Shown here piece by piece: positions 7,436 through 13,417 of a stretch of DNA of 21,772 nucleotides. The position numbers and the translations under genes were made by a program. Each line of letters begins with the position of its first letter. Position 1 is the stretch's first letter. The notes below the pieces were generated by a model. That model was not told the DNA's origin and did no database searches. It worked only from the letters and a program-made list of their open reading frames with translations. This DNA is from Patescibacteria group bacterium (GTDB lineage: Bacteria > Patescibacteriota > Microgenomatia > Levybacterales > UBA12049): positions 1,220 to 22,991 of the forward strand of contig JAMCZG010000034.1 of the NCBI GenBank assembly GCA_023485715.1, written 5' to 3'.

Positions 7436-8125
7436 ATGGAAGGTCATGAAATAGCAGGATATCATCCTAGACAACCAGAAAAAAAAGGACTGAGCAGAGG
7501 TGCTAAAATATTGAGCGCATTCGCTGGATTAACTCTTGCAATTATTGGAGGCAAGGTTATTAAAGACTCTTTAGATAAAAACCCACCGCCCGATGCACCA
7601 ACAAAAAAAATTGAATTGACAGTAAGTTCCTCTCAACAGGTACCTGAACTCGCGCCTGATCCAAATTTTCCCAGGTCCGAAGCAGCAAAAATGTACGAAG
7701 GCCCAGCGACCGAAGTTTTGGAAGGTGCTACTCTGATAATCAAAAAAGGCGACGTGAATTTTCGGAAAGACGGACCGTTTGTGGGCCCGGATAACGCTAT
7801 CGAATCAGGTAGAATCAAAAAAATTAACGGCACACCCGTCGGAGACGTAATCGTGATTAAAAATCCCGCCATCAAACACGGACAAAAAGTAGACGGAGCC
7901 GGAGGTAGCGACCCTTACGGCGATTGGCTCGTAGTCGATAAAGCAGATCTTTCTCTTTTAACCGACCAGGATCATTTATGGTTCAGTTTGTCTGATCAAA
8001 CAAAAGATTATTGGACACTCGAATGGGAACCCGGAAAAGACGGGGGTCGTTCTGACGCAAAAAGCCTTCCGGCCAATCGGGTAAATATAATTGTTCCCCA
8101 AGAACAGCTCGCACAAAACAAATAA
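7436..8125 (+). CDS. Membrane-anchored orphan protein with C-terminal globular domain
   Basis: I do not recognise a family. The 229-residue protein starts with a charged cytoplasmic stretch (1-23), has one hydrophobic helix (about 24-41, AKILSAFAGLTLAIIGG), a Pro-rich linker (48-58), and an exported domain of about 150 residues. Within it LIIKKGDVNFRKDGPFVG (from about residue 98) resembles the opening of bacterial SH3-like domains, but the match is too weak to call. The C-terminal part is rich in Asp, Gly and Trp (DYWTLEWEPGKDGG). Topology with the N-terminus inside follows from the positive residues before the helix. The gene is divergent from xer and ends 49 bp before the half-MFS gene, which has its own promoter. 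Confidence 0.8.
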   Translation: MEGHEIAGYHPRQPEKKGLSRGAKILSAFAGLTLAIIGGKVIKDSLDKNPPPDAPTKKIELTVSSSQQVPELAPDPNFPRSEAAKMYEGPATEVLEGATLIIKKGDVNFRKDGPFVGPDNAIESGRIKKINGTPVGDVIVIKNPAIKHGQKVDGAGGSDPYGDWLVVDKADLSLLTDQDHLWFSLSDQTKDYWTLEWEPGKDGGRSDAKSLPANRVNIIVPQEQLAQNK

Positions 8126-8127
8126 TC

Positions 8128-8155
8128 TTGCAACTTTTTACGCTTCTGTTACAAT
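8128..8155 (+). promoter_or_regulatory. Promoter of the half-MFS gene
   Basis: TTGCAA (8128-8133), 16-bp spacer, TACAAT (8150-8155, 5/6). Predicted start is near 8162, leaving about 13 nt before the ATG at 8175 and no clear ribosome-binding site. Confidence 0.5.
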
Positions 8156-8174
8156 AATTTAAACGGCTAAATTT

Positions 8175-8792
8175 ATGCTCAGAGAAAGTTATATCGGCCA
8201 TAACCCTTCGCATTTCCAGATCAACAAAATGGTTATGGCTTTTATTATTGCCGATACGTTTTTATGGTCTGCGTGGAATTTTGTAACGCCGATTTTTGCG
8301 ATTTTTGCAGCGACCAAAATAGACGGCGGAAACGTCCAGATCGCTGCGTCTTCATTTAGCACATACCTCGTAGTTAGGGTTATATTTGAACTCGTTAGCG
8401 GCCGATATCTTTCTAAAGCTTCTGAATTCGAAAAATTTATAACGACAATTATCGGAATGCTTTTTATAAGTGTCGCGTACTTGGGTTTTGCCTTTGCAGA
8501 TTCGATTGTGTATTTATTTCTTTTTTACGGGGTCGCAGGGCTTGGTCTTGGTATTGCGACTCCTCCCAAAACTGCGCTTTTTTCGACACACCTAGACCGC
8601 CATAAAGAAATCGTTGAATGGAGTGTTTACGACGCGATCGTTTTATCGGCAGTCGCATTTTCTTCGGCACTCGGTGGTTTTATCGCAGGAACTTACGGTT
8701 TTAAAATGCTTTTTATTTTAGCATCAGCAATAAATTTTATCGGAATTATTCCTTATATATTATATATACATAAAAGAGAACCAAAAAATTGA
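8175..8792 (+). CDS. Half-size MFS-like membrane protein (six helices)
   Basis: A 205-residue protein with six predicted membrane helices (roughly 15-40, 50-70, 78-96, 102-122, 148-170, 174-195). The pattern resembles one six-helix half of a major facilitator transporter: a polar loop ending the second helix (VSGRYLSKASEFEKF), a glycine-rich fourth helix (GVAGLGLGIATPPKTALF), and GGFIAGTYGFKMLF before the last helix. Full MFS proteins have 12 helices and 400 residues or more, so this is either a protein that acts as a dimer or a truncated gene. No continuation of the fold is seen in any frame downstream, where the ORF-free island begins directly after the TGA stop. Substrate unknown. Confidence 0.75.
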   Translation: MLRESYIGHNPSHFQINKMVMAFIIADTFLWSAWNFVTPIFAIFAATKIDGGNVQIAASSFSTYLVVRVIFELVSGRYLSKASEFEKFITTIIGMLFISVAYLGFAFADSIVYLFLFYGVAGLGLGIATPPKTALFSTHLDRHKEIVEWSVYDAIVLSAVAFSSALGGFIAGTYGFKMLFILASAINFIGIIPYILYIHKREPKN

Positions 8793-9108
8793 AATTTTTA
8801 ATTTCTAAAAAATAGCCTCAAAAGATCGGGTCCAGGATGACCTAGGACGAAAGATAGCATCGAAACCGCGTATTTGGTCGTTGAAACAAACTAAGATAAA
8901 AATAAAAAAATATTTTTTCATCCAAAAATTACATAAATACCCTATAGTGGGGGAATGGTCCGCAGGACATTTTTAGAGGGCATATTAACAGGAGATTTTG
9001 CGCCGTCAGTAACCACAGATAAAAATTTCTGAATATTAACCACAAAATTGTATATAAAAATAGACACTTCTCCAAGGAACCCTGCCTGAGAGACGTCGTA
9101 AAAGTATT

Positions 9109-9158
9109 ATTGTACGACATAACTACTTACTACGCTCCCAGGGTGTTTATCGTACAAT
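9109..9158. repeat. Inverted repeat with 9-bp arms
   Basis: ATTGTACGA (9109-9117) and TCGTACAAT (9150-9158) are perfect inverted arms around a 32-bp loop. The loop contains CCC-A-GGG. It could be a protein-binding palindrome pair or an RNA stem. Confidence 0.6.
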
Positions 9159-9220
9159 TTTTACAGTCGGTCATATAAGGGGGCTTAAATAAAAAACATG
9201 TGTTTAAAAGAATGGAGTGC

Positions 9221-9246
9221 TACTCCGCGTAAGGTTAGATTATAAA
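9221..9246 (+). repeat. Partial third copy of the island repeat
   Basis: TTAGATTATAAA (9235-9246) is identical to the start of the 47-bp repeat core and lies exactly 109 bp before the next copy. The preceding TACTCCGCGT matches TATTCCGCGT (9329-9338) before the next copy. Confidence 0.6.
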
Positions 9247-9337
9247 CCACGCAATTTTACTGACGGCATCATTACGTCATTATTTTTTTAATATTGTTAC
9301 TATTCCCGATAAACGGAAGGACACTTTCTATTCCGCG

Positions 9338-9384
9338 TTATATTTAGATTATAAAATCGATCTAATCGTTTAGTTTTAGCCTCA
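9338..9384 (+). repeat. 47-bp direct repeat, copy 1
   Basis: The 47 bases are identical to 9447-9493 except G9359 versus A9468. The core contains an inverted repeat TTAGAT/ATCTAA (10-nt loop) followed by CTAA-TCGT-TTAG, giving alternative hairpins. The last 11 bases with flank (TAGCCTCAAAA, 9377-9387) also occur at 8813-8823. Confidence 0.9.
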
Positions 9385-9446
9385 AAAATATACAATTAGG
9401 TATACGCAGATGCCATTCGTATTTTTTTCGTATACAGTGTGTTAAC

Positions 9447-9493
9447 TTATATTTAGATTATAAAATCAATCTAATCGTTTAGTTTTAGCCTCA
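9447..9493 (+). repeat. 47-bp direct repeat, copy 2
   Basis: Second copy, 109 bp after the first, with 62 bp of unrelated sequence between. The single G-to-A change lengthens the internal inverted repeat to seven pairs (TTAGATT/AATCTAA). Confidence 0.9.
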
Positions 9494-9695
9494 TGTTTCA
9501 TTGATTTGGAAATTACCTCGTCTTCTAATTCAAGGGAATCGCGGAGCCTGGCGTCGTATTTTACAAGACATGTTGCAATTATATACTCACTTATTTAACT
9601 AGTAGTAACATATAACATGCGGCATGAGGGCACACAGAGAAGGTACTTACCGATTCTTGTGAAAAGTCGACCCAGAAACCCGTGAAAATAAGAAG

Positions 9696-9704
9696 TTATC
9701 CACA
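9696..9704 (+). promoter_or_regulatory. Perfect DnaA-box sequence
   Basis: TTATCCACA is a consensus DnaA box. It is followed by an AT-rich stretch (9705-9760) with three ATATCAA words. A one-mismatch box TTAACCACA lies at 9036-9044. A single perfect box is too few for a confident origin call. Confidence 0.45.
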
Positions 9705-9879
9705 TTAATAAATATCAAAATATGTCCTATAATATTAATTATATCAAACTATATCAATCAGTCCTGGATATTGTTTGCCAATTTCTTTGATAATCTCAGT
9801 ACCCTCCTCCCCTTCTCTAGTCACTTGTTTATTAAAAATATTCTTTAAAATAGGAAATTTGAAATTTAAAATTATGAAG

Positions 9880-10698
9880 CTATCCGCCCCACGGAGTAAA
9901 CAGAATTAAAATTGCAGAAGAAACAACCGCTACCCAGATATATTCCCACATTACCCCTTTAAATAATCTTTTCGCAAACCATATATGAGACAAGCCAACA
10001 ATGGAATAAAATCCTCCTGTTAAAAAAAGAGCGATAATCGTCGGCGAACTTGGCCAAAACCAAAGAGTTATCGACACTTCTAGAAGACATGTCGAAAGCC
10101 CGAGCGCCCAAAGGGCATATGCCTTAAAAGAGTTCTCGAGAGTTGTCGTCCAAAGGGACTGCATAACAAGCGGAAAGGAAAAAAACATTATAAGAATTGC
10201 TGTTACCCAAATCGGAAGCCTCATCGAAAAAACAATATTTGTCAGGAAAAAGAACGTAACAATTGTTATGACAAAAGATACGATTCTAGCGCTTGACGCC
10301 AAAGCGATCGTTCTGACCGAAGCTACCGTAAAAATGTTCTGCGTTAAAAAAAGAGAATAAAGACCCAGGGCATAAAGGCCGGTCATAATAAGCCGAGTTA
10401 TTATTCTTGTCGGGGCCAAAAAATAGAACAGGGAAAGGGATAGGCTGTAAAAAAACGGGAGGACAAAAGTATAAGGAGAATGATTTTCTTTTATATCTTT
10501 GTAATCGGCCCAGAAAAGAAGTAGACATGTTAAAAAAGCTAAAATAAATGAAAAATAAAAACCAGATTTGCCGAAAAGGTTCTCAGAAAAAAACAGCCCT
10601 AAAGACAAAATCGCGACCGAGATCACGAATTTTTGTCTTTTGTTTAGGAAGAATCTGAATGATTTTCTTTTCAGAAAAAAGAGCTTTTTAAGATTCAT
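9880..10698 (-). CDS. Polytopic membrane protein of unknown function
   Basis: The 272-residue protein has a basic N-terminus (MNLKKLFFLKRKSFRFFLNKR) followed by about eight hydrophobic helices and short loops, ending in FTPWGG. I see no transporter signature, catalytic motif or soluble domain, and so no function can be given. Positive residues at the N-terminus suggest it stays in the cytoplasm. The ATG is 6 bp after the yebC stop, so the two form an operon driven from the yebC promoter. A minor role in envelope or lipid handling would be guesswork. Confidence 0.8.
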   Translation of the reverse strand: MNLKKLFFLKRKSFRFFLNKRQKFVISVAILSLGLFFSENLFGKSGFYFSFILAFLTCLLLFWADYKDIKENHSPYTFVLPFFYSLSLSLFYFLAPTRIITRLIMTGLYALGLYSLFLTQNIFTVASVRTIALASSARIVSFVITIVTFFFLTNIVFSMRLPIWVTAILIMFFSFPLVMQSLWTTTLENSFKAYALWALGLSTCLLEVSITLWFWPSSPTIIALFLTGGFYSIVGLSHIWFAKRLFKGVMWEYIWVAVVSSAILILFTPWGG

Positions 10699-10704
10699 TG
10701 TTCC

Positions 10705-11454
10705 CTAAGTTTTGAACTCTAGATTTGTGTAAACTTTTTGCACGTCGTCCAACTCCTCTACTTTTTCGATAAAAACATTTATCTTATCCAAAATTTCCTT
10801 ATCGGAGATTTGTATTGTCGTGGTTGGTACCCTAACTAATTCTGACTGGACAATTTCCACGCCTTTTTGGGAAAGAAAATCTCTGACTTTTGCTAAGTCC
10901 TGGGAGTCTGTGTAGATTAATATTTGATCGTTTTCTGAATCGGAAGAATCGGATTCCCTAACATCATCTGCCCCGGCGTCGACCGCAAACGAGAATATAT
11001 CGTCAAAAGAAAATTTACCCTTTTTTACAACAATTTCTCCCAGTTGTTTAAATTGATAGGAAACCGTCCCCGGCTGGCCCAAATTTCCGCCCATTTTGTC
11101 GAAAATATTCTTTACGTCAGAAGTTGTCCTTTGTCGATTATCTGTAACTGCTTCGACTATTACCGCAACTCCCGACGGACCAAAGCCTTCGTACACAGCT
11201 TCCTCCACCGCCTCTGCCTGTTTCCCCAAAGCTCGTTTAATACTTCTTTCGATATTTTCTTTAGGCATATTAAATGCCCGCGCTTTTTCGATCGCAAGTC
11301 TGAGTCTAAAATTTTGGTCCGGATCACCGACTCCTCTCCCCTGCTTTACAGCAAGAGTTATCATGTTAGAAAATTTTGTAAAAGTCTGTCCGCGTTTTAT
11401 GTCGGCTACTCCCTTTTGGCGCTTAATCTGGGCCCATTTGGAATGTCCACTCAT
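10705..11454 (-). CDS. yebC: YebC/TACO1-family protein
   Basis: A 249-residue member of the DUF28 (YebC/PmpR/TACO1) family, full length. The N-terminus MSGHSKWAQIKRQKGVAD is the family hallmark, followed by FSNMITLAVKQG and the helix AFNMPKENIERSIKRA. The second domain has YEGFGPSGVAVIVEAVTDN and GGNLGQPGTVSYQF, and the third runs from about 160 to the end. YebC proteins were first described as DNA-binding regulators. Mitochondrial TACO1 and recent bacterial work point to a role in translation, notably at polyproline stretches, which suits the presence of EF-P and a polyproline peptide in this window. It leads an operon with the downstream membrane protein. Confidence 0.96.
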   Translation of the reverse strand: MSGHSKWAQIKRQKGVADIKRGQTFTKFSNMITLAVKQGRGVGDPDQNFRLRLAIEKARAFNMPKENIERSIKRALGKQAEAVEEAVYEGFGPSGVAVIVEAVTDNRQRTTSDVKNIFDKMGGNLGQPGTVSYQFKQLGEIVVKKGKFSFDDIFSFAVDAGADDVRESDSSDSENDQILIYTDSQDLAKVRDFLSQKGVEIVQSELVRVPTTTIQISDKEILDKINVFIEKVEELDDVQKVYTNLEFKT

Positions 11455-11480
11455 AGCAAAAATTTTAAAATTACCTGTAA

Positions 11481-11510
11481 ATTATACCCTTTTCTTATTG
11501 ACTTTTGCAA
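11481..11510 (-). promoter_or_regulatory. Promoter of the yebC operon
   Basis: Minus-strand TTGCAA (11505-11510), 18-bp spacer, perfect TATAAT (11481-11486). The leader would be about 20 nt. The TPR promoter on the other strand lies inside and beyond its spacer. Confidence 0.6.
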
Positions 11511-11526
11511 TCAATAATAGTAAAAT
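11498..11526 (+). promoter_or_regulatory. Promoter of the TPR gene
   Basis: TTGACT (11498-11503), 17-bp spacer, TAAAAT (11521-11526, 5/6). Predicted start at about 11533, five bases before the ATG at 11538, so the mRNA is nearly leaderless. It overlaps the divergent yebC promoter. Confidence 0.65.
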
Positions 11527-11537
11527 CATTCAACATA

Positions 11538-12239
11538 ATGGTACCGCTTAAAACACTTGCGATCGAGACAGCGTTGACCGGAGATTGGAACACCGCAATA
11601 AGCTTAAATCAAAAACTCCTCGCAGAAAACCCCGACGACATCGAAACATTAAACCGCCTCGCTTTCGCTTTTTCGATCATCGGAAAAGCCAAAAATGCAA
11701 AAACACTCTATAAAAAAGTATTAAAGCTCGACACAAAAAACCCGATCGCTTTAAAAAATTTAAAACGGCTATCTTGTAATGATTTTAAAAGCAATGTTCA
11801 TGCCCAATCCCCGTTTTTAGCACGGGTCGATACGATGTTTATCGAGGAAAGCGGTAAAACAAAGATAATCGATCTCGTGAACGTGGCCGAATCAAAAATT
11901 ATTACCGATCTTATGACCGGAGAACCGCTTAATTTTCGCATAAAACGGTCAAAAATTTTTGTACTCGATCAGAGAGACAGGTATATCGGCGTTCTGCCCG
12001 ACGATATCGGTAAAAGGCTGATAAAATTTATTAAGGGAGGAAATACTTATGAAGCTTATGTGAAATCGACCGAGAATCATAAAGTTATAATCTTTGTTAA
12101 GGAAACTAGACTCGCACCATGCTTTAAAAACCAGCCGTCGTTTATTCAAGGCGGCAAGACAAAAATTAGAATCCAAAACTCTTTTAGCAAAGAGTTTGAA
12201 AATCACGCGGCTTTATCGCTAGAAGAATCCGAAGAATAA
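11538..12239 (+). CDS. TPR protein with HIRAN-like C-terminal domain
   Basis: The 233-residue protein has two tetratricopeptide repeats in its first 75 residues (GDWNTAISLNQKLLAENPDD; GKAKNAKTLYKKVLKLDTKN), a protein-interaction scaffold. After a linker, residues about 128-190 form a beta-rich segment (RYIGVLPDDIGKRLIKFIKGG, then YEAYVKSTENHKVIIFVKE). Its 'IGxLPxxIGxxLxxxIxxGxxYEAxV' pattern resembles the HIRAN domain, which binds DNA ends in other proteins; this is a pattern judgement only. I placed the start at ATG 11538, just after the -10 box; an in-frame TTG at 11505 lies inside the promoter. The gene is divergent from yebC, and its last 37 bp overlap a convergent 55-aa gene. Confidence 0.8.
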   Translation: MVPLKTLAIETALTGDWNTAISLNQKLLAENPDDIETLNRLAFAFSIIGKAKNAKTLYKKVLKLDTKNPIALKNLKRLSCNDFKSNVHAQSPFLARVDTMFIEESGKTKIIDLVNVAESKIITDLMTGEPLNFRIKRSKIFVLDQRDRYIGVLPDDIGKRLIKFIKGGNTYEAYVKSTENHKVIIFVKETRLAPCFKNQPSFIQGGKTKIRIQNSFSKEFENHAALSLEESEE

Positions 12240-12370
12240 ATTACTCTCCCCTTCGACAACTCTTTTTTAACTTCCTTTATGGCTTTCGGCTTTTTTAGAG
12301 TACTTCGTAGAGACCAAAACGCCCAACTAACCGAAATTAAAGCGATTAAAATTACGATATAAATAATCAT
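12203..12370 (-). CDS. Small single-pass membrane protein, 55 aa
   Basis: An ATG at 12368-12370 opens a 55-residue frame. Residues 1-20 are strongly hydrophobic (IIYIVILIALISVSWAFW), followed by a basic tail (LRSTLKKPKAIKEVKKELSK) and a serine-rich end, stopping at TGA. The layout is that of a small membrane protein with a cytoplasmic basic tail. It starts 2 bp after the LytR_C gene stop, indicating translational coupling and a shared envelope role. Its 3' end is antisense to the last 37 bp of the TPR gene. I know no family for it. Evidence for coding is the operon position, the clean membrane helix and the in-frame length. Confidence 0.65.
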   Translation of the reverse strand: MIIYIVILIALISVSWAFWSLRSTLKKPKAIKEVKKELSKGRVIYSSDSSSDKAA

Positions 12371-12372
12371 GT

Positions 12373-13212
12373 TTAAAATATATTGGACGAGATACTGTCC
12401 TTGCCTATTTTTATAACGATGTCAGAAATTCCGCTGTCTTCTTTTTTTGTTTCTTTGTATCCTAAAATTTTTACGAGTCTTTGTAACGTGTAAGACCGGT
12501 CTCCAAAATAACTAATTTCTGAAATACTTAGAACATTGTCAGAGGTATCGACTGCGACGACGTTTCCGCCGATGTTTGACAAAAGCCGCGCGAGTCTGTT
12601 ACCCAAACCCGAAACTCCGGTCGCATTAATTATTTGTATACTCACTTTTTCATCCGAGATCGATTTGTCGTTAAACAGATCCGACATGAGTTTGTCGATA
12701 ACAAGCTCCTTGCCAGCATCAGGTTTTGATAAGTTAATGTTTTTAACATTTACCAAGGCCGGCGAAACATTTTTTGTATAAAACCATAATTTCCCGATGT
12801 CTAGAATTGTAAGATTTAGAAAAAGTCCGTCGAATTTAAACATATAATCACCTAGGACTTTTTCTAAATCTTGCTCTTCTCTGATCGGCGAAATATCATT
12901 AATACTTAATAGTTTTATTTCTCCGTCGATTGGGATTCCTAAAGTCTTGCCTAAACTATTCTCATCGACATTTCCGGAAACATCGAGCATGGATAACGTT
13001 TGCGCGTCGGGCGAAAACGAAACAACGCTCGTAAAAGATCCATCTTTATGGATTAACACATTTAAACTATGCGCTCCGTCAAAAACACTTGTTTTTAAAA
13101 AAGAAACAAACCTGAACGTCAAAGCGACCAGAATGAAAAAAAATACGACGATAAAAAAACCCAGCGCGATTTTAAGGTTACTTTTAGTTTGTTGAGTTTT
13201 TTTTCGCCTCAT
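12373..13212 (-). CDS. Membrane-anchored LytR_C-domain protein
   Basis: A 279-residue protein with a basic N-terminus, one membrane helix (14-35), an exported middle region (about 45-185) without a recognised family, and a C-terminal LytR_C domain (about 189-271). That domain shows VSIQIINATGVSGLGNRLARLL, the characteristic 'xNGTGVxGLAxxxAxxL' pattern, and ISYFGDRSYTLQRLVKIL. LytR_C is found at the C-terminus of many LytR-CpsA-Psr wall-polymer ligases, but the catalytic LCP domain itself is missing, so this is an accessory or binding protein at the outer membrane face. A short Shine-Dalgarno-like AGGGAG lies 3 bases before ATG. It sits 44 bp downstream of the 43-aa gene and 2 bp upstream of the 55-aa gene. 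Confidence 0.82.
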   Translation of the reverse strand: MRRKKTQQTKSNLKIALGFFIVVFFFILVALTFRFVSFLKTSVFDGAHSLNVLIHKDGSFTSVVSFSPDAQTLSMLDVSGNVDENSLGKTLGIPIDGEIKLLSINDISPIREEQDLEKVLGDYMFKFDGLFLNLTILDIGKLWFYTKNVSPALVNVKNINLSKPDAGKELVIDKLMSDLFNDKSISDEKVSIQIINATGVSGLGNRLARLLSNIGGNVVAVDTSDNVLSISEISYFGDRSYTLQRLVKILGYKETKKEDSGISDIVIKIGKDSISSNIF

Positions 13213-13256
13213 AATCTCCCTTTTTACCAGCCGACCAAGCGCCCCTTAAGGCAAGC

Positions 13257-13388
13257 TTAGGCGGGCTTCTTCTTAGAAACGATTTCCGGCAATTTAATAG
13301 TATAAGTATTAAACGAGACGTTTTTTATTTCCTTATTCTTTTTTTGTTTCTTTTTTTCGCCTTTATAAAATCCTCCGAAACCTCCCAT
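13257..13388 (-). CDS. Small basic protein, 43 aa, with perfect Shine-Dalgarno
   Basis: The frame begins MGGFGGFYKGEKKKQKKNK and ends KLPEIVSKKKPA. It is a glycine/aromatic N-terminus, a lysine-rich centre and a second basic end, with no membrane helix. The strongest sign that it is real is AGGAGGTGA (13393-13401) with seven bases between AGGAGG and ATG, the best ribosome-binding site in the window. The high positive charge suggests contact with RNA, ribosome or membrane lipids, which is inference. It lies between the rluA-type gene (29 bp upstream) and the LytR_C gene (44 bp downstream), in the same direction. I do not recognise a named family. Confidence 0.75.
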   Translation of the reverse strand: MGGFGGFYKGEKKKQKKNKEIKNVSFNTYTIKLPEIVSKKKPA

Positions 13389-13392
13389 ACTA

Positions 13393-13401
13393 TCACCTCC
13401 T
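13393..13401 (-). promoter_or_regulatory. Perfect Shine-Dalgarno of the 43-aa gene
   Basis: Minus-strand AGGAGGTGA, seven bases from AGGAGG to the ATG. It is complementary to the standard 16S 3' end and contrasts with most genes here. Confidence 0.85.
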
Positions 13402-13417
13402 ATGTATATTTTATCAT

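Larger units (their letters stand above)
8793..9879. other. ORF-free island of about 1.1 kb
   Basis: No reading frame here has a convincing start, length and family match. The region holds three spaced repeat copies, several hairpins (8830-8848, 8958-8968, 9109-9158, 9214-9226, 9400-9435), a perfect 14-bp A/T palindrome (8905-8918) and a DnaA box at 9696-9704. GC content in the rows I counted is about 28-43%, so it is not uniformly AT-rich. I saw no tmRNA, RNase P, SRP or tRNA landmarks. On the minus strand a 42-codon open stretch (9466-9594) and a 26-codon stretch (9744-9824) have plausible residue content but lack good starts, so gene decay is one explanation. An unrecognised ncRNA or replication element is another. 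Confidence 0.7.

Noticed and set aside
8791..8805. Terminator after the half-MFS gene (GAAATT-TTT-AATTTC)
   Set aside because: The stem is only A/T-rich with no following T run on the plus strand.
8929..9120. 63-aa minus-strand frame in the island
   Set aside because: No ribosome-binding site, no promoter, no recognisable domain, and an amino-acid mix typical of random AT-rich sequence.
9338..9493. CRISPR array from two near-identical 47-bp repeats
   Set aside because: Only two full copies, a 62-bp spacer that is too long, a third copy that is partial, and no cas gene in the window.
9221..9493. Template/variable repeat pair of a diversity-generating retroelement
   Set aside because: No reverse transcriptase, only one A/G difference between copies, and no target gene.
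9466..9594. Minus-strand 42-codon open stretch with coding-like residues (ending HEAKTKRLD)
   Set aside because: No ATG/GTG/TTG near its beginning; a run of this length is expected by chance. Kept only as a hint of gene decay.
9744..9824. Minus-strand GTG-started 26-aa peptide
   Set aside because: Too short, and the AGGAGG-like sequence lies inside it, not before the start.
8793..9879. tmRNA, RNase P RNA or SRP RNA in the island
   Set aside because: None of the conserved landmark words (T-loop with tag frame, GAGGAAAGTCC, SRP loop) were found on either strand.
11505..11537. TTG start for the TPR protein
   Set aside because: It lies inside the -35/-10 region; ATG 11538 fits the predicted transcription start.
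11044..11551. Plus-strand frames opposite yebC
   Set aside because: Shadows of yebC, which has a full-length family match.
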